In this document: positions 43,757-52,786 of the stretch, one piece after another
How the letters are laid out: each line of letters opens with the position of its first letter
How positions within the stretch are numbered: position 1 is the stretch's first letter
Source of the DNA: Levilactobacillus tujiorum
GTDB taxonomy: Bacteria > Bacillota > Bacilli > Lactobacillales > Lactobacillaceae
Assembly: GCF_012641185.1 (NCBI RefSeq)
Contig: NZ_JAAXLK010000004.1
Span: 62,001 to 126,000 of the forward strand
Length of the DNA: 64,000 bases
Reading direction: 5' to 3'
Made by a program: the position numbers and the translations under genes
Notes under the pieces: model-generated
What the model saw: only the letters and a program-made list of their open reading frames with translations
Databases searched by the model: none
What the model was told of the DNA's origin: nothing

Positions 43757-43808
43757 AAGTACCATATTTGGTAGTTGGTCAATACAATAACTACTAAATA
43801 TGGTACTT
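43757..43808 (-). promoter_or_regulatory. tandem NrdR-like boxes upstream of nrdH
   Basis: AAGTACCATATTTGGTAGT (43757-43775) and its near-inverse ACTACTAAATATGGTACTT (43790-43808) lie about 32 bases apart centre to centre, or three helix turns. Each is itself a near palindrome around an AT-rich core, the pattern of NrdR boxes known from other bacteria. A match to this lineage's NrdR motif is inferred. The whole 52-base stretch could also form one long hairpin. Confidence 0.65.
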
Positions 43809-43882
43809 GCTGGGTTAAAATTTTTTTCTCTGTTTTCCGACAAACATCTAAGGTAAAATAGACCTAAAAGGTGGCGGAGAAC

Positions 43883-44485
43883 TTGACTAATCACTATTAT
43901 ACACAAAATCCAGATGTTTTACACGAGGAACAGCATTGGCCGTTCACCCTGTTAGGCAACGAATTGTTGTTTACCACCGACAACGGTGTCTTCTCTAAGA
44001 ATCGAGTGGACTATGGCTCACGGGCGCTACTAAATGCCTTTAATGCGGACAAGACGCCAGCGGGCCCTTGGTTAGACCTCGGCACGGGGTATGGCCCCAT
44101 CGGCTTAGCACTGGCAAAGAAGTGGCCAGAACGGCAAGTGACAATGGTCGATGTCAATGAGTTGGCGTTGGCGCTGGCACGGCAGAATGCGGTGGCTAAT
44201 CAGATTGAAAATGTCGAAATCAAGACATCGGATATTTACGAGAACGTCACACAGCGTTACGCTGCTATCTTAACGAATCCCCCCGTTCGTGCGGGTAAAC
44301 AAGTCGTGACGGCGATGCTAACGGGCGCCAAGGCTCATTTGCTTCCTGGGGGTACCTTGACCGTGGTCTTGCAGAAGAAGCAAGGGGCGCCTTCTGCAGA
44401 GAAAAATATGCAGGCGACGTTTGGCAATTGCGAGATTATTAAGAAAGACAAGGGCTATTATATTTTAGAAAGTACGTTGCACTAA
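43883..44485 (+). CDS. class I SAM-dependent methyltransferase, RsmC/YbxB type
   Basis: A 200-residue protein predicted to methylate a guanosine in 16S rRNA (G1207 in the E. coli RsmC case). It has WLDLGTGYGPIGLALAK as the SAM-binding loop, VTMVDVNELALALARQN, and the NPP-type catalytic motif AAILTNPPVRAGK, the mark of N2-guanine methyltransferases. TTG 43883 (MTNHYYTQNPDV) is chosen because AAAGGTGG lies 8 bases upstream. The frame opens at GTG 43871. It runs divergently from nrdH and is followed by tadA. Confidence 0.88.
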   Translation: MTNHYYTQNPDVLHEEQHWPFTLLGNELLFTTDNGVFSKNRVDYGSRALLNAFNADKTPAGPWLDLGTGYGPIGLALAKKWPERQVTMVDVNELALALARQNAVANQIENVEIKTSDIYENVTQRYAAILTNPPVRAGKQVVTAMLTGAKAHLLPGGTLTVVLQKKQGAPSAEKNMQATFGNCEIIKKDKGYYILESTLH

Positions 44486-44512
44486 CTTAGTGAACCGGAA
44501 GGGAGGGATTCG

Positions 44513-45064
44513 ATGCGGGATACTTCCTACGCACCTTTGCAGCGACACTATATGGAAGAAGCACTGTTTGAAGCGGATCAAGCGGCGCTAATTGGCGAGG
44601 TACCCATTGGAGCGGTGATCGTGCATGATGGTCAGATCGTGGGCCGGGGCCATAATCTCAGAGAGCACGCCAACGATGCGACGTTACACGCGGAGGTGCG
44701 GGCGATTGAAGAAGCCTGTGCCACATTGAAAAGCTGGCGGTTAGAGGATTGCCAACTCTATGTGACCATTGAACCCTGCCTGATGTGTAGCGGTGCGATT
44801 ATCAATGCCCGGATTCCAGAGGTCTTCTACGGGGCGCGTGATCCTAAGGCGGGCGCCGTGGATAGTCTGTATCAGACGCTCACCGATGACCGGTTGAACC
44901 ATACGGTCACGGTGCATGAAGGGCTGATGGCTAAGGATGCCGGTGAGCGCATGGTCGCGTTCTTTAAGGCGGCTCGTAAGCGGCAGAAAGCGGCTAAGAA
45001 AGCCCGTAAAGCGAAAAAGCTGGCGAAAATGACGCAACCGCTAGACAGGTCCGACGAATCATGA
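44513..45064 (+). CDS. tadA: tRNA-specific adenosine deaminase
   Basis: It converts A34 to inosine in tRNA-Arg(ACG). The 183-residue protein carries the zinc deaminase motifs LHAEVRAIEEA (His and the proton-shuttling Glu) and EPCLMCSGAI (two zinc-binding Cys). The C-terminus is a basic Lys/Arg/Ala-rich tail of about 25 residues. The ATG follows GAAGGGAGGG, and a second in-frame ATG 10 codons on is possible. It is 27 bases after the methyltransferase gene. Its end overlaps the SRP RNA promoter. Confidence 0.95.
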   Translation: MRDTSYAPLQRHYMEEALFEADQAALIGEVPIGAVIVHDGQIVGRGHNLREHANDATLHAEVRAIEEACATLKSWRLEDCQLYVTIEPCLMCSGAIINARIPEVFYGARDPKAGAVDSLYQTLTDDRLNHTVTVHEGLMAKDAGERMVAFFKAARKRQKAAKKARKAKKLAKMTQPLDRSDES

Positions 45065-45070
45065 TACACT
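45042..45070 (+). promoter_or_regulatory. promoter of the SRP RNA gene
   Basis: TAGACA (45042-45047), 17-base spacer, TACACT (45065-45070) with extended TG. The -35 lies inside the end of tadA. Confidence 0.75.
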
Positions 45071-45077
45071 AGTTATT

Positions 45078-45173
45078 GCCGTTAAGGCCTTGAAGCAAGG
45101 GTGGACTTACGAATCGTGTCAGGTCCGGAAGGAAGCAGCACTAAGTTTGCTTCGCTTTGTGCTTCAAGTTTAT
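45078..45173 (+). ncRNA. ffs: signal recognition particle 4.5S-type RNA
   Basis: The region holds the universal SRP helix 8 tip: GTGTCAGGTCCGGAAGGAAG followed by CAGCAC, where Ffh binds. TTGAAGCA near 45090 pairs with TGCTTCAA near 45160 to close the long hairpin. It is the short bacterial form. It is flanked by a clear promoter and terminator. The usual neighbour dnaX follows. Exact ends are inferred from the stem. Confidence 0.93.
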
Positions 45174-45186
45174 GAGCAATTAACCA

Positions 45187-45216
45187 AACTCCTAGTCGTG
45201 TGACTGGGAGTTTTTT
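45187..45216 (+). terminator. terminator of the SRP RNA gene
   Basis: AACTCCTAGTC pairs with GACTGGGAGTT, followed by TTTT. Confidence 0.9.
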
Positions 45217-45352
45217 CGTGCCATCTTATTCTAGAAAATGAGATTAATTTCCCTTAAAACTACCGGAACAATCCGTGACAGATGGTAGGGAAAAAGGCTA
45301 TAATTATGAACAGCGAATTTATCAGGAATTATTGAAGAAAGGAACGGATTGC

Positions 45353-47116
45353 ATGGCTTATCAAGCACTCTACCGGGTCTGGCGCCCGCAGCGTTTCGAT
45401 GACATGATCGGGCAAGAAGTGATTACCCGGACGTTGAAGAATGCCATTACCACAAATCAAATTAGTCACGCTTACCTTTTTGCGGGGCCACGGGGAACCG
45501 GGAAGACCTCGGCCGCTAAGATTTTTGCCAAGGCAATCAACTGTCATCATCAGACTGATGGCGAACCTTGTAATGAATGTGAGACGTGTAAAGCAATCAC
45601 GGCGGGCACGCTGAATGATGTTATCGAAATTGATGCGGCCTCTAACAATGGTGTCGAAGAGATTCGGGACATTCGCGACAAGGTCAAGTATGCGCCCACG
45701 GTTGCTGACTATAAGGTCTACATCATTGATGAAGTGCACATGCTGTCGACGGGTGCATTTAATGCGTTGCTGAAGACCTTGGAAGAACCACCAGCCAATG
45801 TGATCTTCATCCTTGCCACCACCGAACCGCATAAAATTCCAGCGACGATTATTTCCCGAACGCAGCGGTTTGATTTTAAACGTATTGCGGCTAGTGATAG
45901 TTATGAACGGATGCTTTACATCTTGAAGCAAAAAGGTGTGACGTACGATGATCAAGCCATTAAAGTCATTGCTAAGGCCGCTGAGGGTGGTATGCGGGAT
46001 GCGCTGAGTATCTTGGATCAAGCGCTATCCTTTGGCGACAATGAGATCACACTAGATAATGCATTATTGGTTACGGGAAGCGTCACCCATGAGTTGCTGG
46101 CCACCTATATGGCTCAGGTGCTGGCGGGAGATACTAAGGCCGCTTTGGCAAGTCTGCAATCTGTTTTGGAAGCGGGCAAAGATGCCGAACGGTTTACCGA
46201 AGATGTGATTGGCTATGCCCGCGACCTGTTACTGTATCAACAGGCGCCACAGATGGTCGAGGAAGCCGAGATGGGGAGCGTGAGTGAGGATTTCCAGAAG
46301 TTGGCTAAGCAAACGCCAGCGCAGACCATGTATGCGATGATTAACGAACTCAACGCCATCCAACAACAGATGCGGTTTACCACGCATCCCGACGTTTATT
46401 TGGAAATTCTGACGATTAAGCTGGCCGAGATTGGTCGCCAAAAGGGTCAACCGGAGGCATCAGCGACTGAAACCACGGGCGCCACACCGGCTGCCTCAGC
46501 CGCAGCGCCAGCGCAACCGGCAGCTGGAACGGCGGTCAATGAGCTACAGCACGAGATTGATCAGTTGCGCTCGGCCGTTAAGCAGTTGGAGCAGGCACCG
46601 GCTTCCACCAGTGCTGCACCGGCACCGGCTAAGCCGCGAGTGGCCAAGTCGCCAGCGGCTAAGGAAGTCAACTTAGCCAAGATTTACCCGGTATTGGGCT
46701 CGGCAACCCGTGAAAAACTTAATCAACTACAAGAAGTCTGGCCGGACTTACTCAATAGTTTGACCGTGACGCAGCGCGCGGTGATGAAGGTCTCCCAACC
46801 CGTTGCAGCGGCTAACTCAGGCGTGATTGTGGCGTTTGACTATTCCTTCTTATATCAACGGGCAACGACGGATCATGAGTTGACCGATGCCTTAGAGAAT
46901 GGGCTCGATCGCATGATTGGGTCGGCATTACCGGTAGTCTTCGTCCCTAAAGACGAGTGGCCAGTGATTCGCAAGAATTATTTAACCGCTCACAAGGATG
47001 AACTCAAGGCGAATGGTGAAGCTCCGGCTGAGCCCGATCAGCCCGCACCGAATCCGGTCGTGACCAAGGCTGAAGAGCTGTTCGGTAAGGGCATTGTAGA
47101 TGTTAAACAAGATTAA
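45353..47116 (+). CDS. dnaX: DNA polymerase III subunits gamma and tau
   Basis: The clamp-loader ATPase. The 587-residue protein has the RFC-like box [21 protein letters not shown], Walker A in [14 protein letters not shown], the four-Cys zinc module ([17 protein letters not shown]), Walker B/DExx in [10 protein letters not shown] and the SRC-type arginine finger region ISRTQRFDF. An Ala/Pro/Thr-rich linker from about residue 370 joins the tau domain. ATG 45353 follows AAAGGAACGG. I see no A-rich slippery site that would clearly give a frameshifted gamma. The ybaB and recR genes follow in one operon. Confidence 0.96.
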   Translation: MAYQALYRVWRPQRFDDMIGQEVITRTLKNAITTNQISHAYLFAGPRGTGKTSAAKIFAKAINCHHQTDGEPCNECETCKAITAGTLNDVIEIDAASNNGVEEIRDIRDKVKYAPTVADYKVYIIDEVHMLSTGAFNALLKTLEEPPANVIFILATTEPHKIPATIISRTQRFDFKRIAASDSYERMLYILKQKGVTYDDQAIKVIAKAAEGGMRDALSILDQALSFGDNEITLDNALLVTGSVTHELLATYMAQVLAGDTKAALASLQSVLEAGKDAERFTEDVIGYARDLLLYQQAPQMVEEAEMGSVSEDFQKLAKQTPAQTMYAMINELNAIQQQMRFTTHPDVYLEILTIKLAEIGRQKGQPEASATETTGATPAASAAAPAQPAAGTAVNELQHEIDQLRSAVKQLEQAPASTSAAPAPAKPRVAKSPAAKEVNLAKIYPVLGSATREKLNQLQEVWPDLLNSLTVTQRAVMKVSQPVAAANSGVIVAFDYSFLYQRATTDHELTDALENGLDRMIGSALPVVFVPKDEWPVIRKNYLTAHKDELKANGEAPAEPDQPAPNPVVTKAEELFGKGIVDVKQD

Positions 47117-47136
47117 ATTGTGAAAGGATGATACAA

Positions 47137-47454
47137 ATGCGGAACATGGGAAATATGGGGAACATGATGAAACAAATGCGGCAAATGCAAAAGAAGATGG
47201 AAGAGGACCAGGCTAATCTAAATGCCCAATCCTTTACAGGAACGTCTCCAGATCAGATGGTTCAAGCGACTTTCACGGGTGACCGGAAGATGACTGATCT
47301 GACGATTAAGCCTGAAGCCATTGATCCCGATGATCCAGATATGTTAGCAGATCTGGTACTGGCCGCAGTGAATGATGCGTTGACTAAGGTTGACGAGACG
47401 ACTAAGCAAACGTTAGGTAAGTACACTCAAGGGATGAACATTCCCGGAATGTAA
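47137..47454 (+). CDS. YbaB/EbfC family nucleoid-associated protein
   Basis: A small DNA-binding dimer found between dnaX and recR in most bacteria. The 105-residue protein begins [25 protein letters not shown], a Met-rich helix, and continues with [41 protein letters not shown], the family core. ATG 47137 has AAAGGATG at 8 bases. An ATG three codons earlier overlaps that site. Confidence 0.94.
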   Translation: MRNMGNMGNMMKQMRQMQKKMEEDQANLNAQSFTGTSPDQMVQATFTGDRKMTDLTIKPEAIDPDDPDMLADLVLAAVNDALTKVDETTKQTLGKYTQGMNIPGM

Positions 47455-47474
47455 GGAAGAAAGGACGTTGTGAC

Positions 47475-48074
47475 ATGCAGTACCCAGAACCCATTGCGCA
47501 GTTGATCGACAGCTACATGAAGCTGCCGGGCATCGGCCAAAAGTCAGCGACGCGGCTGGCATTCTTTACGATTGATATGGCGGATGACGATGTCACGGCG
47601 TTTTCTAAAGCCTTGGTCTCGGCAAAACGAGATCTCCATTACTGTTCAATCTGCGGCAACATTACCGAGAGTGATCCGTGTTCGATTTGCGCGGACAAGA
47701 CCCGGGACCAGAGTCACGTGCTAGTGGTTGAGCAGGCCAAAGATATTATGGTGATGGAAAAAATGAAGGAGTATCATGGCCTCTATCACGTCTTACACGG
47801 GGTGATGTCGCCGATCGAGGGGAAAGGTCCCGAAGACCTGAACATCACGAGCTTAATCAATCGGTTGCAGAAGAATCCTGATATGAAGGAAGTTATCATT
47901 GCGACTAACGCCACGCCTGAAGGGGAAGCCACGGCGATGTATCTGTCACGGCTGATTAAACCAGCGGGCATCAAGGTCACGCGTTTGGCCCATGGCTTGT
48001 CGGTCGGCAGTGATATTGAATATGCGGATGAGATGACGCTGTTTAAGGCTGTCGAAGGTCGGACAGAGATGTAG
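47475..48074 (+). CDS. recR: recombination protein RecR
   Basis: With RecO it loads RecA on gapped DNA. The 199-residue protein has the helix-hairpin-helix start [22 protein letters not shown], the four-Cys zinc finger [16 protein letters not shown], and the Toprim domain ([38 protein letters not shown]). The ATG follows GGAAGAAAGGACGTTG at longer than usual spacing. It belongs to the dnaX operon. The yaaL gene starts 11 bases on. Confidence 0.97.
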   Translation: MQYPEPIAQLIDSYMKLPGIGQKSATRLAFFTIDMADDDVTAFSKALVSAKRDLHYCSICGNITESDPCSICADKTRDQSHVLVVEQAKDIMVMEKMKEYHGLYHVLHGVMSPIEGKGPEDLNITSLINRLQKNPDMKEVIIATNATPEGEATAMYLSRLIKPAGIKVTRLAHGLSVGSDIEYADEMTLFKAVEGRTEM

Positions 48075-48085
48075 GAGGCGCAGCG

Positions 48086-48337
48086 ATGTTTGGAAGAAAG
48101 AAACGGCAATTTCCCCGGCTCAAGGCGGCTTACGATGAACAATTATTGTTGACAATTGATGCTGCCAAGGACCGATGGGATCACGCTAAGCAGACGGAAG
48201 AAGCCATTGCCGACGCTGATAATGAGATGACGGCTAATACGGCGTTAGCGCGCCAAACCTACCTGTTTCTTTACCGCGAAGCGCGGCGACGTCAGGTGAA
48301 GGGGAAGCATATTTCGGCCGCTGTTTTTCGTGATTAG
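48086..48337 (+). CDS. YaaL-like protein (DUF2508)
   Basis: An 83-residue protein with charged helices: MFGRKKRQFPRLKAAYDEQLL, then AKDRWDHAKQTEEAI and ARQTYLFLYREARRRQVKGKHIS. This matches the DUF2508/YaaL family found after recR in Firmicutes. The function is unknown. ATG 48086 follows TAGGAGGCG. It ends the operon, before a terminator. Confidence 0.88.
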   Translation: MFGRKKRQFPRLKAAYDEQLLLTIDAAKDRWDHAKQTEEAIADADNEMTANTALARQTYLFLYREARRRQVKGKHISAAVFRD

Positions 48338-48375
48338 TGACAATTAGCAAGCTGTAACCATGTGAGATGACCAGT

Positions 48376-48420
48376 TGAGCTCTAGGGGTGCTGTGAAGAC
48401 GGTGGACCTAGAGCTCTTTG
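48376..48420 (+). terminator. terminator of the dnaX-ybaB-recR-yaaL operon
   Basis: GAGCTCTAGG (48377-48386) pairs with CCTAGAGCTC (48407-48416), followed by TTTG, a short T-run. Confidence 0.75.
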
Positions 48421-48490
48421 CATGCGAAAATGGGATGGACCGGGCCGCGACTGAATCAGTTGGGCCAACTGGAAAATCAAACAATGCAAA

Positions 48491-48519
48491 TAGACATCAA
48501 TTCTTAATTCAAGTACAAT
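48491..48519 (+). promoter_or_regulatory. promoter of the tmk operon
   Basis: TAGACA (48491-48496), 17-base spacer, TACAAT (48514-48519). The start codon lies about 30 bases on. Confidence 0.75.
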
Positions 48520-48549
48520 ATAAGTATTCAATCAAAAATGGGGTCGAGT

Positions 48550-49194
48550 ATGTTGTCAGGAACGTTTATTAGTTTTGAAGGGCCGGACGGGGCTGGTAAA
48601 ACCAGCGCGCTCGCGGCTATTACCGCTGAGATTCAGCCTGTACTGGGGGATCGGTTAACGATTACGCGGGAACCGGGGGGCAACCCGATTTCCGAGAGTA
48701 TTCGGGCCATCATTTTAGATCGGGCGAATACCGCAATGGACTATCGAACCGAGGCCTTACTGTATGCGGCAGCACGGCGACAACATCTAGCTGAGACCGT
48801 CCTCCCAGCGTTGGCAGCGGATCAATTGGTCCTATGCGATCGTTACGTGGACAGTTCAATTGCCTATCAAGGTGCGGGACGGCAAATTGGAGAACAAGCC
48901 GTTGCCCAAATGAATGATTTTGCGACCGACGGACTGTTACCCGAACTTACCATCTACTTTGACGTTCCGGCAGAAGTCGGGTTACGACGGATTCAAGCCC
49001 ACCGACAGGCTGACCAAGTGGATCGATTAGATGTTGAGCAAACGGCCTTTCATGACCGGGTGCGGGCAGCTTACCTGCGGCTTCAACAAGCCCATCCCGA
49101 ACGAATTAAATTAATTGATGCGACCCAGGCGCCAGAGCAAGTGGTGGCTGAGGCATTGACACTAATTAAGCAAACGGCTAAGCGTTATTTTTAA
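48550..49194 (+). CDS. tmk: thymidylate kinase
   Basis: It phosphorylates dTMP to dTDP. The 214-residue protein has the P-loop FEGPDGAGKTSAL, the TREPGGNPISESIR motif, the DRYVDSSIAYQGAGR motif and the lid region with several Arg. ATG 48550 (MLSGTFISFEG) is chosen. The frame opens at ATG 48538, and neither has a strong ribosome site. A GGGG lies between them. It leads an operon with darA, holB, yabA, rsmI and the thioesterase gene, the known order in Firmicutes. Confidence 0.95.
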   Translation: MLSGTFISFEGPDGAGKTSALAAITAEIQPVLGDRLTITREPGGNPISESIRAIILDRANTAMDYRTEALLYAAARRQHLAETVLPALAADQLVLCDRYVDSSIAYQGAGRQIGEQAVAQMNDFATDGLLPELTIYFDVPAEVGLRRIQAHRQADQVDRLDVEQTAFHDRVRAAYLRLQQAHPERIKLIDATQAPEQVVAEALTLIKQTAKRYF

Positions 49195-49219
49195 AACGGC
49201 ATTTGAGGGAGGAACAGCA

Positions 49220-49549
49220 ATGAAATTACTAATCGCAATTGTCCAAGACAAAGATGCAAATCGTCTGAGCAATGAATTTATTGATCAAAACATTCGGGCG
49301 ACGCGCTTATCAACGACTGGGGGCTTCTTGAAGTCCGGTAACACGACGTTTATGATTGGGGTGGAAGAAGAACGGGTTGACGAGGTCTTAGCGATGATTA
49401 AGACGGCTAGCCATACACGCCAACAGTTTATGACGCCACCCGTTAATTTAGACGCCCAGTTAGACAATACCTCCTCATATCCCGTCGAGGTACAGGTTGG
49501 TGGCGCGACGGTCTTCGTACTGCCCGTCGATCAGTTCCATCAATTTTAG
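49220..49549 (+). CDS. darA: cyclic di-AMP receptor DarA/PstA (YaaQ)
   Basis: A PII-like trimeric protein that binds cyclic di-AMP. The 109-residue length and the sequence MKLLIAIVQDKDANRLSNEFIDQNIRAT, LSTTGGFLKSGNTTFMIGVEEERVDEVL and VNLDAQ...VEVQVGGATVFVLPVDQFHQF match the family. GGFLKSGNTT is the binding-loop region. The ATG follows TGAGGGAGGAACAG. What DarA controls is not known from sequence. A KimA-like permease, another cyclic di-AMP target in B. subtilis, is at the right end of the window. Confidence 0.93.
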   Translation: MKLLIAIVQDKDANRLSNEFIDQNIRATRLSTTGGFLKSGNTTFMIGVEEERVDEVLAMIKTASHTRQQFMTPPVNLDAQLDNTSSYPVEVQVGGATVFVLPVDQFHQF

Positions 49550-49558
49550 GAGGGTCGT

Positions 49559-50575
49559 ATGACCGAAGAATCTCTGGTGACAACGGCCCAGCGACTACAA
49601 CCACAGCTGTTGGACCATTTCATGAATTTGATCAATGGGCAACGGTTAGCCCATGCCTACCTGTTTAATGGTGCGGATGGCACTGGTCGGCAACAGGTCG
49701 CGCAAGTGATTGCCATGCGCCTCTTCTGTCAAAATGTGACGGCGGAGGGCCTACCGTGTGGGCAGTGCGCCGAGTGTCGACGCATTATGGCTGGTGATCA
49801 TCCCGACGTCGTGACCGTGGTGCCGGATGGTCAACGGATTAAGGTCGACCAGGTCCGCTACCTAAAGTCGGAATTCACCAAGAGTGCCGTGGAAGGCAAT
49901 CAGAAGATCTTTATCGTCGATCAGGTGGAACGGATGACGACAGGAGCGGCCAATAGTCTCCTAAAGTTCATCGAGGAACCGGTGGGCAATACGGTCGCCT
50001 TACTGCTGACGGCCAATAAAAATTTGATCTTACCGACGATTCTGTCACGTACACAGATTGTCGATTTTATTCGGGTGGCGCCGAGTGCTCTGGCAGAAGC
50101 CTTGGCAGCGGCCGGCGTGATTCCAAGTCAGCGTTATCTGTTATCAACGCTGACGGAGAGTGTTCAGGCAGCCAAGGCGTTGACGGCGGAGGACTGGCTC
50201 AAGAATGCCCAAGTGAGTGTTGGGCAGTGGTTCACCGCGGTCTGTGCCGGTGACGAACGGGCATTTGTGCGCGTGCAAACGGAATTGTTGCCGCTCGCAA
50301 CCAATCGAGACCTGCAGGGCACCATCTTAGATATGATTGTGCAGGTCTGGCATGATGTGTTGCGCCAACAGAACGCAACGGTTACGGACGACCAGTTGGC
50401 TTTTCCGCAAGTGGCTAAGCTGAGTCGCCAATTGGCGCAACGGCTGAGTGTGGATCGGCTGGTCGCAATCATGACGTTAACGTTGGAGACCCGGAGCCAA
50501 TTAGCCGGCAATATGAATTTTCAGGGCATCTTAGAAGCCTTAACGTTACAGATTCTAGCGCAGATTCCGCGTTAA
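49559..50575 (+). CDS. holB: DNA polymerase III subunit delta'
   Basis: A clamp-loader subunit of the replisome. The 338-residue protein has the DnaX-like AAA+ fold with a non-canonical P-loop (NGADGTGRQQVAQVIAM, Arg in place of the usual Lys), the zinc module CGQCAEC, VDQVERMTTGAANSLLKFIEEP and LPTILSRTQ, which is the SRC-like segment. A poor P-loop is normal for delta', which does not hydrolyse ATP. ATG 49559 follows TAGGAGGG. It is followed by yabA. Confidence 0.92.
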   Translation: MTEESLVTTAQRLQPQLLDHFMNLINGQRLAHAYLFNGADGTGRQQVAQVIAMRLFCQNVTAEGLPCGQCAECRRIMAGDHPDVVTVVPDGQRIKVDQVRYLKSEFTKSAVEGNQKIFIVDQVERMTTGAANSLLKFIEEPVGNTVALLLTANKNLILPTILSRTQIVDFIRVAPSALAEALAAAGVIPSQRYLLSTLTESVQAAKALTAEDWLKNAQVSVGQWFTAVCAGDERAFVRVQTELLPLATNRDLQGTILDMIVQVWHDVLRQQNATVTDDQLAFPQVAKLSRQLAQRLSVDRLVAIMTLTLETRSQLAGNMNFQGILEALTLQILAQIPR

Positions 50576-50601
50576 CTAGTCAGCATTGGAGGGGTGGCAA
50601 C

Positions 50602-50940
50602 TTGGAAAAACAAGAAGTGTACGATCAATTTAAAAATCTCGAGAGCCAATTGCAAGACGTGCTCGCCCAATTCGCTGACTTACAAGGCGAGATGACCCAT
50701 GTGTTTGAGCAAAACGCAGAGTTAGAAATAGAAAATCAGCATCTTCGGGACCTGTTACGTGAATTGCAGCGTAACTTACCAGAAGATCCAGAAACACCGC
50801 AGGGCTTGTCTAAGTCGCGGCAAATTTTGGAAAAATTGTATGAAGAGGGCTTTCACGTCTGCCGTGAATTCTACGGAACGCGGCGTAAGCAAGATGAAGA
50901 ATGTGCTTTTTGTCTAGAAGTTATCTATCGTGATCAATAG
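50602..50940 (+). CDS. yabA: replication initiation control protein YabA
   Basis: YabA binds DnaA and DnaN and limits initiation of replication. The 112-residue protein has a leucine-zipper-like N-terminal coiled coil (residues about 5-60), a linker with proline, and a zinc-binding C-terminal end FHVCREFYGTRRKQDEECAFCLEVI, giving the H-C-C-C ligand set. TTG 50602 follows GGAGGGG. It is in the tmk operon. Confidence 0.93.
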   Translation: MEKQEVYDQFKNLESQLQDVLAQFADLQGEMTHVFEQNAELEIENQHLRDLLRELQRNLPEDPETPQGLSKSRQILEKLYEEGFHVCREFYGTRRKQDEECAFCLEVIYRDQ

Positions 50941-50955
50941 GAGGGGCACCCACGA

Positions 50956-51837
50956 ATGGAACGCCAACGTAGTTTTCAAGCCGCAAATAGCGGTCACTTA
51001 TATTTAGTCCCCACCCCGATCGGTAATCTGGATGACATGACTTTCCGCGCCGTTAAAACGCTGAAGGATGCCGATCTGATTGCGGCAGAGGATACGCGTA
51101 ACACCCAGAAATTGTTAAATCATTTTGAAATTGAAACCAAGCAGATCAGCTTTCACGAGCACAATACGCAAGAGCGGATTCCCCAGTTGGTCGCTAAACT
51201 CCAACAGGGGATGCAGATTGCTCAGGTGAGTGACGCGGGGATGCCATCCATCTCTGATCCCGGCCATGAACTGGTCAATGCTTGTATTGACGCACATATC
51301 CCGGTTGTCCCCTTACCAGGAGCCAATGCCGGGCTGACCGCCTTGATTGCCTCCGGATTGGTGCCCCAACCGTTTTACTTTTATGGCTTTCTCGATCGGA
51401 AACCCAAGGATCAACGGGCCGAAATTGATGAATTGGCGCAACGACCAGAGACGTTGATCTTTTACGAGGCGCCCCATCGTTTGAAGAAAACCTTGCAGAA
51501 CTTGGCTGCGGGGATGGGGGCTGAGCGGCCAGCTGTTCTGTGCCGCGAGTTAACGAAGCGCTACGAAGAATTCTTGCGGGGCAGTCTCAGTGACCTAGCT
51601 GAGTGGGCCGCCACGGATACCGTTCGTGGTGAGTTCGTGGTCTTGGTGGGTGGCAATCCTCATCCAACCACGACTGCGACGACGGCCGTCGATCTCAGTG
51701 AACCCATTGAAAAACAAGTTGATCGGCTGATCGCAGCGGGCGACAAGCCTAACGCAGCGATTAAAGAAGTGGCGAACTTACGCGGCTTAAAGAAACAAGA
51801 TGTTTACCGGACTTATCATCATCTAAACGAGGAGTGA
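50956..51837 (+). CDS. rsmI: 16S rRNA (cytidine1402-2'-O)-methyltransferase
   Basis: It methylates C1402 in the ribosomal P site with SAM. The 293-residue protein has LYLVPTPIGNLDDMTFRAVKTLK, AEDTRNTQKLLNHF, VSDAGMPSISDPGHELV and PLPGANAGLTALIASGL, all family marks of the tetrapyrrole-methylase-like fold. ATG 50956 follows TAGGAGGGG. Its end overlaps the thioesterase gene region, indicating coupling. Confidence 0.96.
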   Translation: MERQRSFQAANSGHLYLVPTPIGNLDDMTFRAVKTLKDADLIAAEDTRNTQKLLNHFEIETKQISFHEHNTQERIPQLVAKLQQGMQIAQVSDAGMPSISDPGHELVNACIDAHIPVVPLPGANAGLTALIASGLVPQPFYFYGFLDRKPKDQRAEIDELAQRPETLIFYEAPHRLKKTLQNLAAGMGAERPAVLCRELTKRYEEFLRGSLSDLAEWAATDTVRGEFVVLVGGNPHPTTTATTAVDLSEPIEKQVDRLIAAGDKPNAAIKEVANLRGLKKQDVYRTYHHLNEE

Positions 51838-51842
51838 CCCGC

Positions 51843-52583
51843 GTGGCCCAAAATGAATTTAGTGAACCGCACCGTGTCGTCTATTATGAAGCGGACGACA
51901 CCGGTCACCTGACCCTGGCAATGCTGATTGATTTATTTGTTTTGGTTTCTGAGGATCAAAACACGGCGTTGCACCTGACGCCCGATGATATTCATCGCTT
52001 GGGGGTTGGCTGGGTGGTCACACAGTATCACCTGCAGATCAACCGGTTGCCCCGAATTAATGAGCGGGTGACCCTTAAGACGCGGGCCACGGCGTTTAAT
52101 AAATACTTTGCCTATCGAGAATACTGGTTACTGGACGACATGGGGCAGCAATTGGCCTATGGCGAAGGTATCTGGGTGACGATGAGCTATGCAACGCGGA
52201 AGATTGCGACCATTCCCGCAGAAATTATGCAGCCTTATGGCACGGCGCCCGTGAAGCGGTTGCCCCGGCTACCTCGGCCTGAACGACTAGACTTGGCGGC
52301 CACCAGTGTTGCGCAGCCGTATACCGTACGTTACTTTGATATTGACGAGAATGGTCATGTGAATAATGCCCATTACTTTGATTGGATGCTCGATGCCTTG
52401 CCCGCGGACTGGTTGCGGCAACATCAGGCAGTGGATGTCCGGATTCGCTTTGAGAATGAAGTGAAGTACGGCCATCAGGTGACCAGCGAGGTCGTGCATA
52501 GTACCGCTACCACCACGCAGCATACCGTTAAAGTTGGCGCAACTACGGCTGTGCTGGCGACTATCGAGTGGCAGAATCGCTAA
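51843..52583 (+). CDS. acyl-ACP thioesterase
   Basis: It frees fatty acids from acyl carrier protein. The 246-residue protein has two hot-dog domains. The first runs from HRVVYYEADDTGHLTLAMLIDLFV to GEGIWVTMSYATRKIATIP, and the second has RYFDIDENGHVNNAHYFDWMLDALP, with the Asp-Asn-His region typical of Fat-type enzymes. GTG 51843 (MAQNEFSEPHRV) follows GAGGAG by 8 bases. The frame opens at GTG 51834 inside that site. It is the last gene of the tmk operon. The order after rsmI is common in lactobacilli. Confidence 0.93.
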   Translation: MAQNEFSEPHRVVYYEADDTGHLTLAMLIDLFVLVSEDQNTALHLTPDDIHRLGVGWVVTQYHLQINRLPRINERVTLKTRATAFNKYFAYREYWLLDDMGQQLAYGEGIWVTMSYATRKIATIPAEIMQPYGTAPVKRLPRLPRPERLDLAATSVAQPYTVRYFDIDENGHVNNAHYFDWMLDALPADWLRQHQAVDVRIRFENEVKYGHQVTSEVVHSTATTTQHTVKVGATTAVLATIEWQNR

Positions 52584-52604
52584 CTAAAAGTGATGATTTT
52601 AGGA

Positions 52605-52640
52605 AAAGCTAGGCAGAGAAGGTGTCGCCGCCTAGTCTTT
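52605..52640 (+). terminator. terminator of the tmk operon
   Basis: AAAGCTAGGC pairs with GCCTAGTCTTT with one bulged T. The stem is short and the T-run is poor. Confidence 0.6.
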
Positions 52641-52786
52641 GTGGTAATATAGTACACTGATATGAACAGTACACGAATAGAAATAAGTTCGTGCGGAGCA
52701 ATGGGGTAGTGATCCACCGCTGCCTTGACTAGTGTGTCCGAAATTGACTGTGGTCACCACATATATGAAGGGGAACCCAAGCAAAT
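52641..52786 (+). promoter_or_regulatory. upstream region of tsaB with a possible leader
   Basis: TACACT (52653-52658) could be a -10, with no good -35. About 100 bases of leader follow, including GTGATCCACCGCTGCC and GACTGTGGTCACC, which can pair over a few bases (GTGATC...GGTCAC). I recognise no class. Confidence 0.3.
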
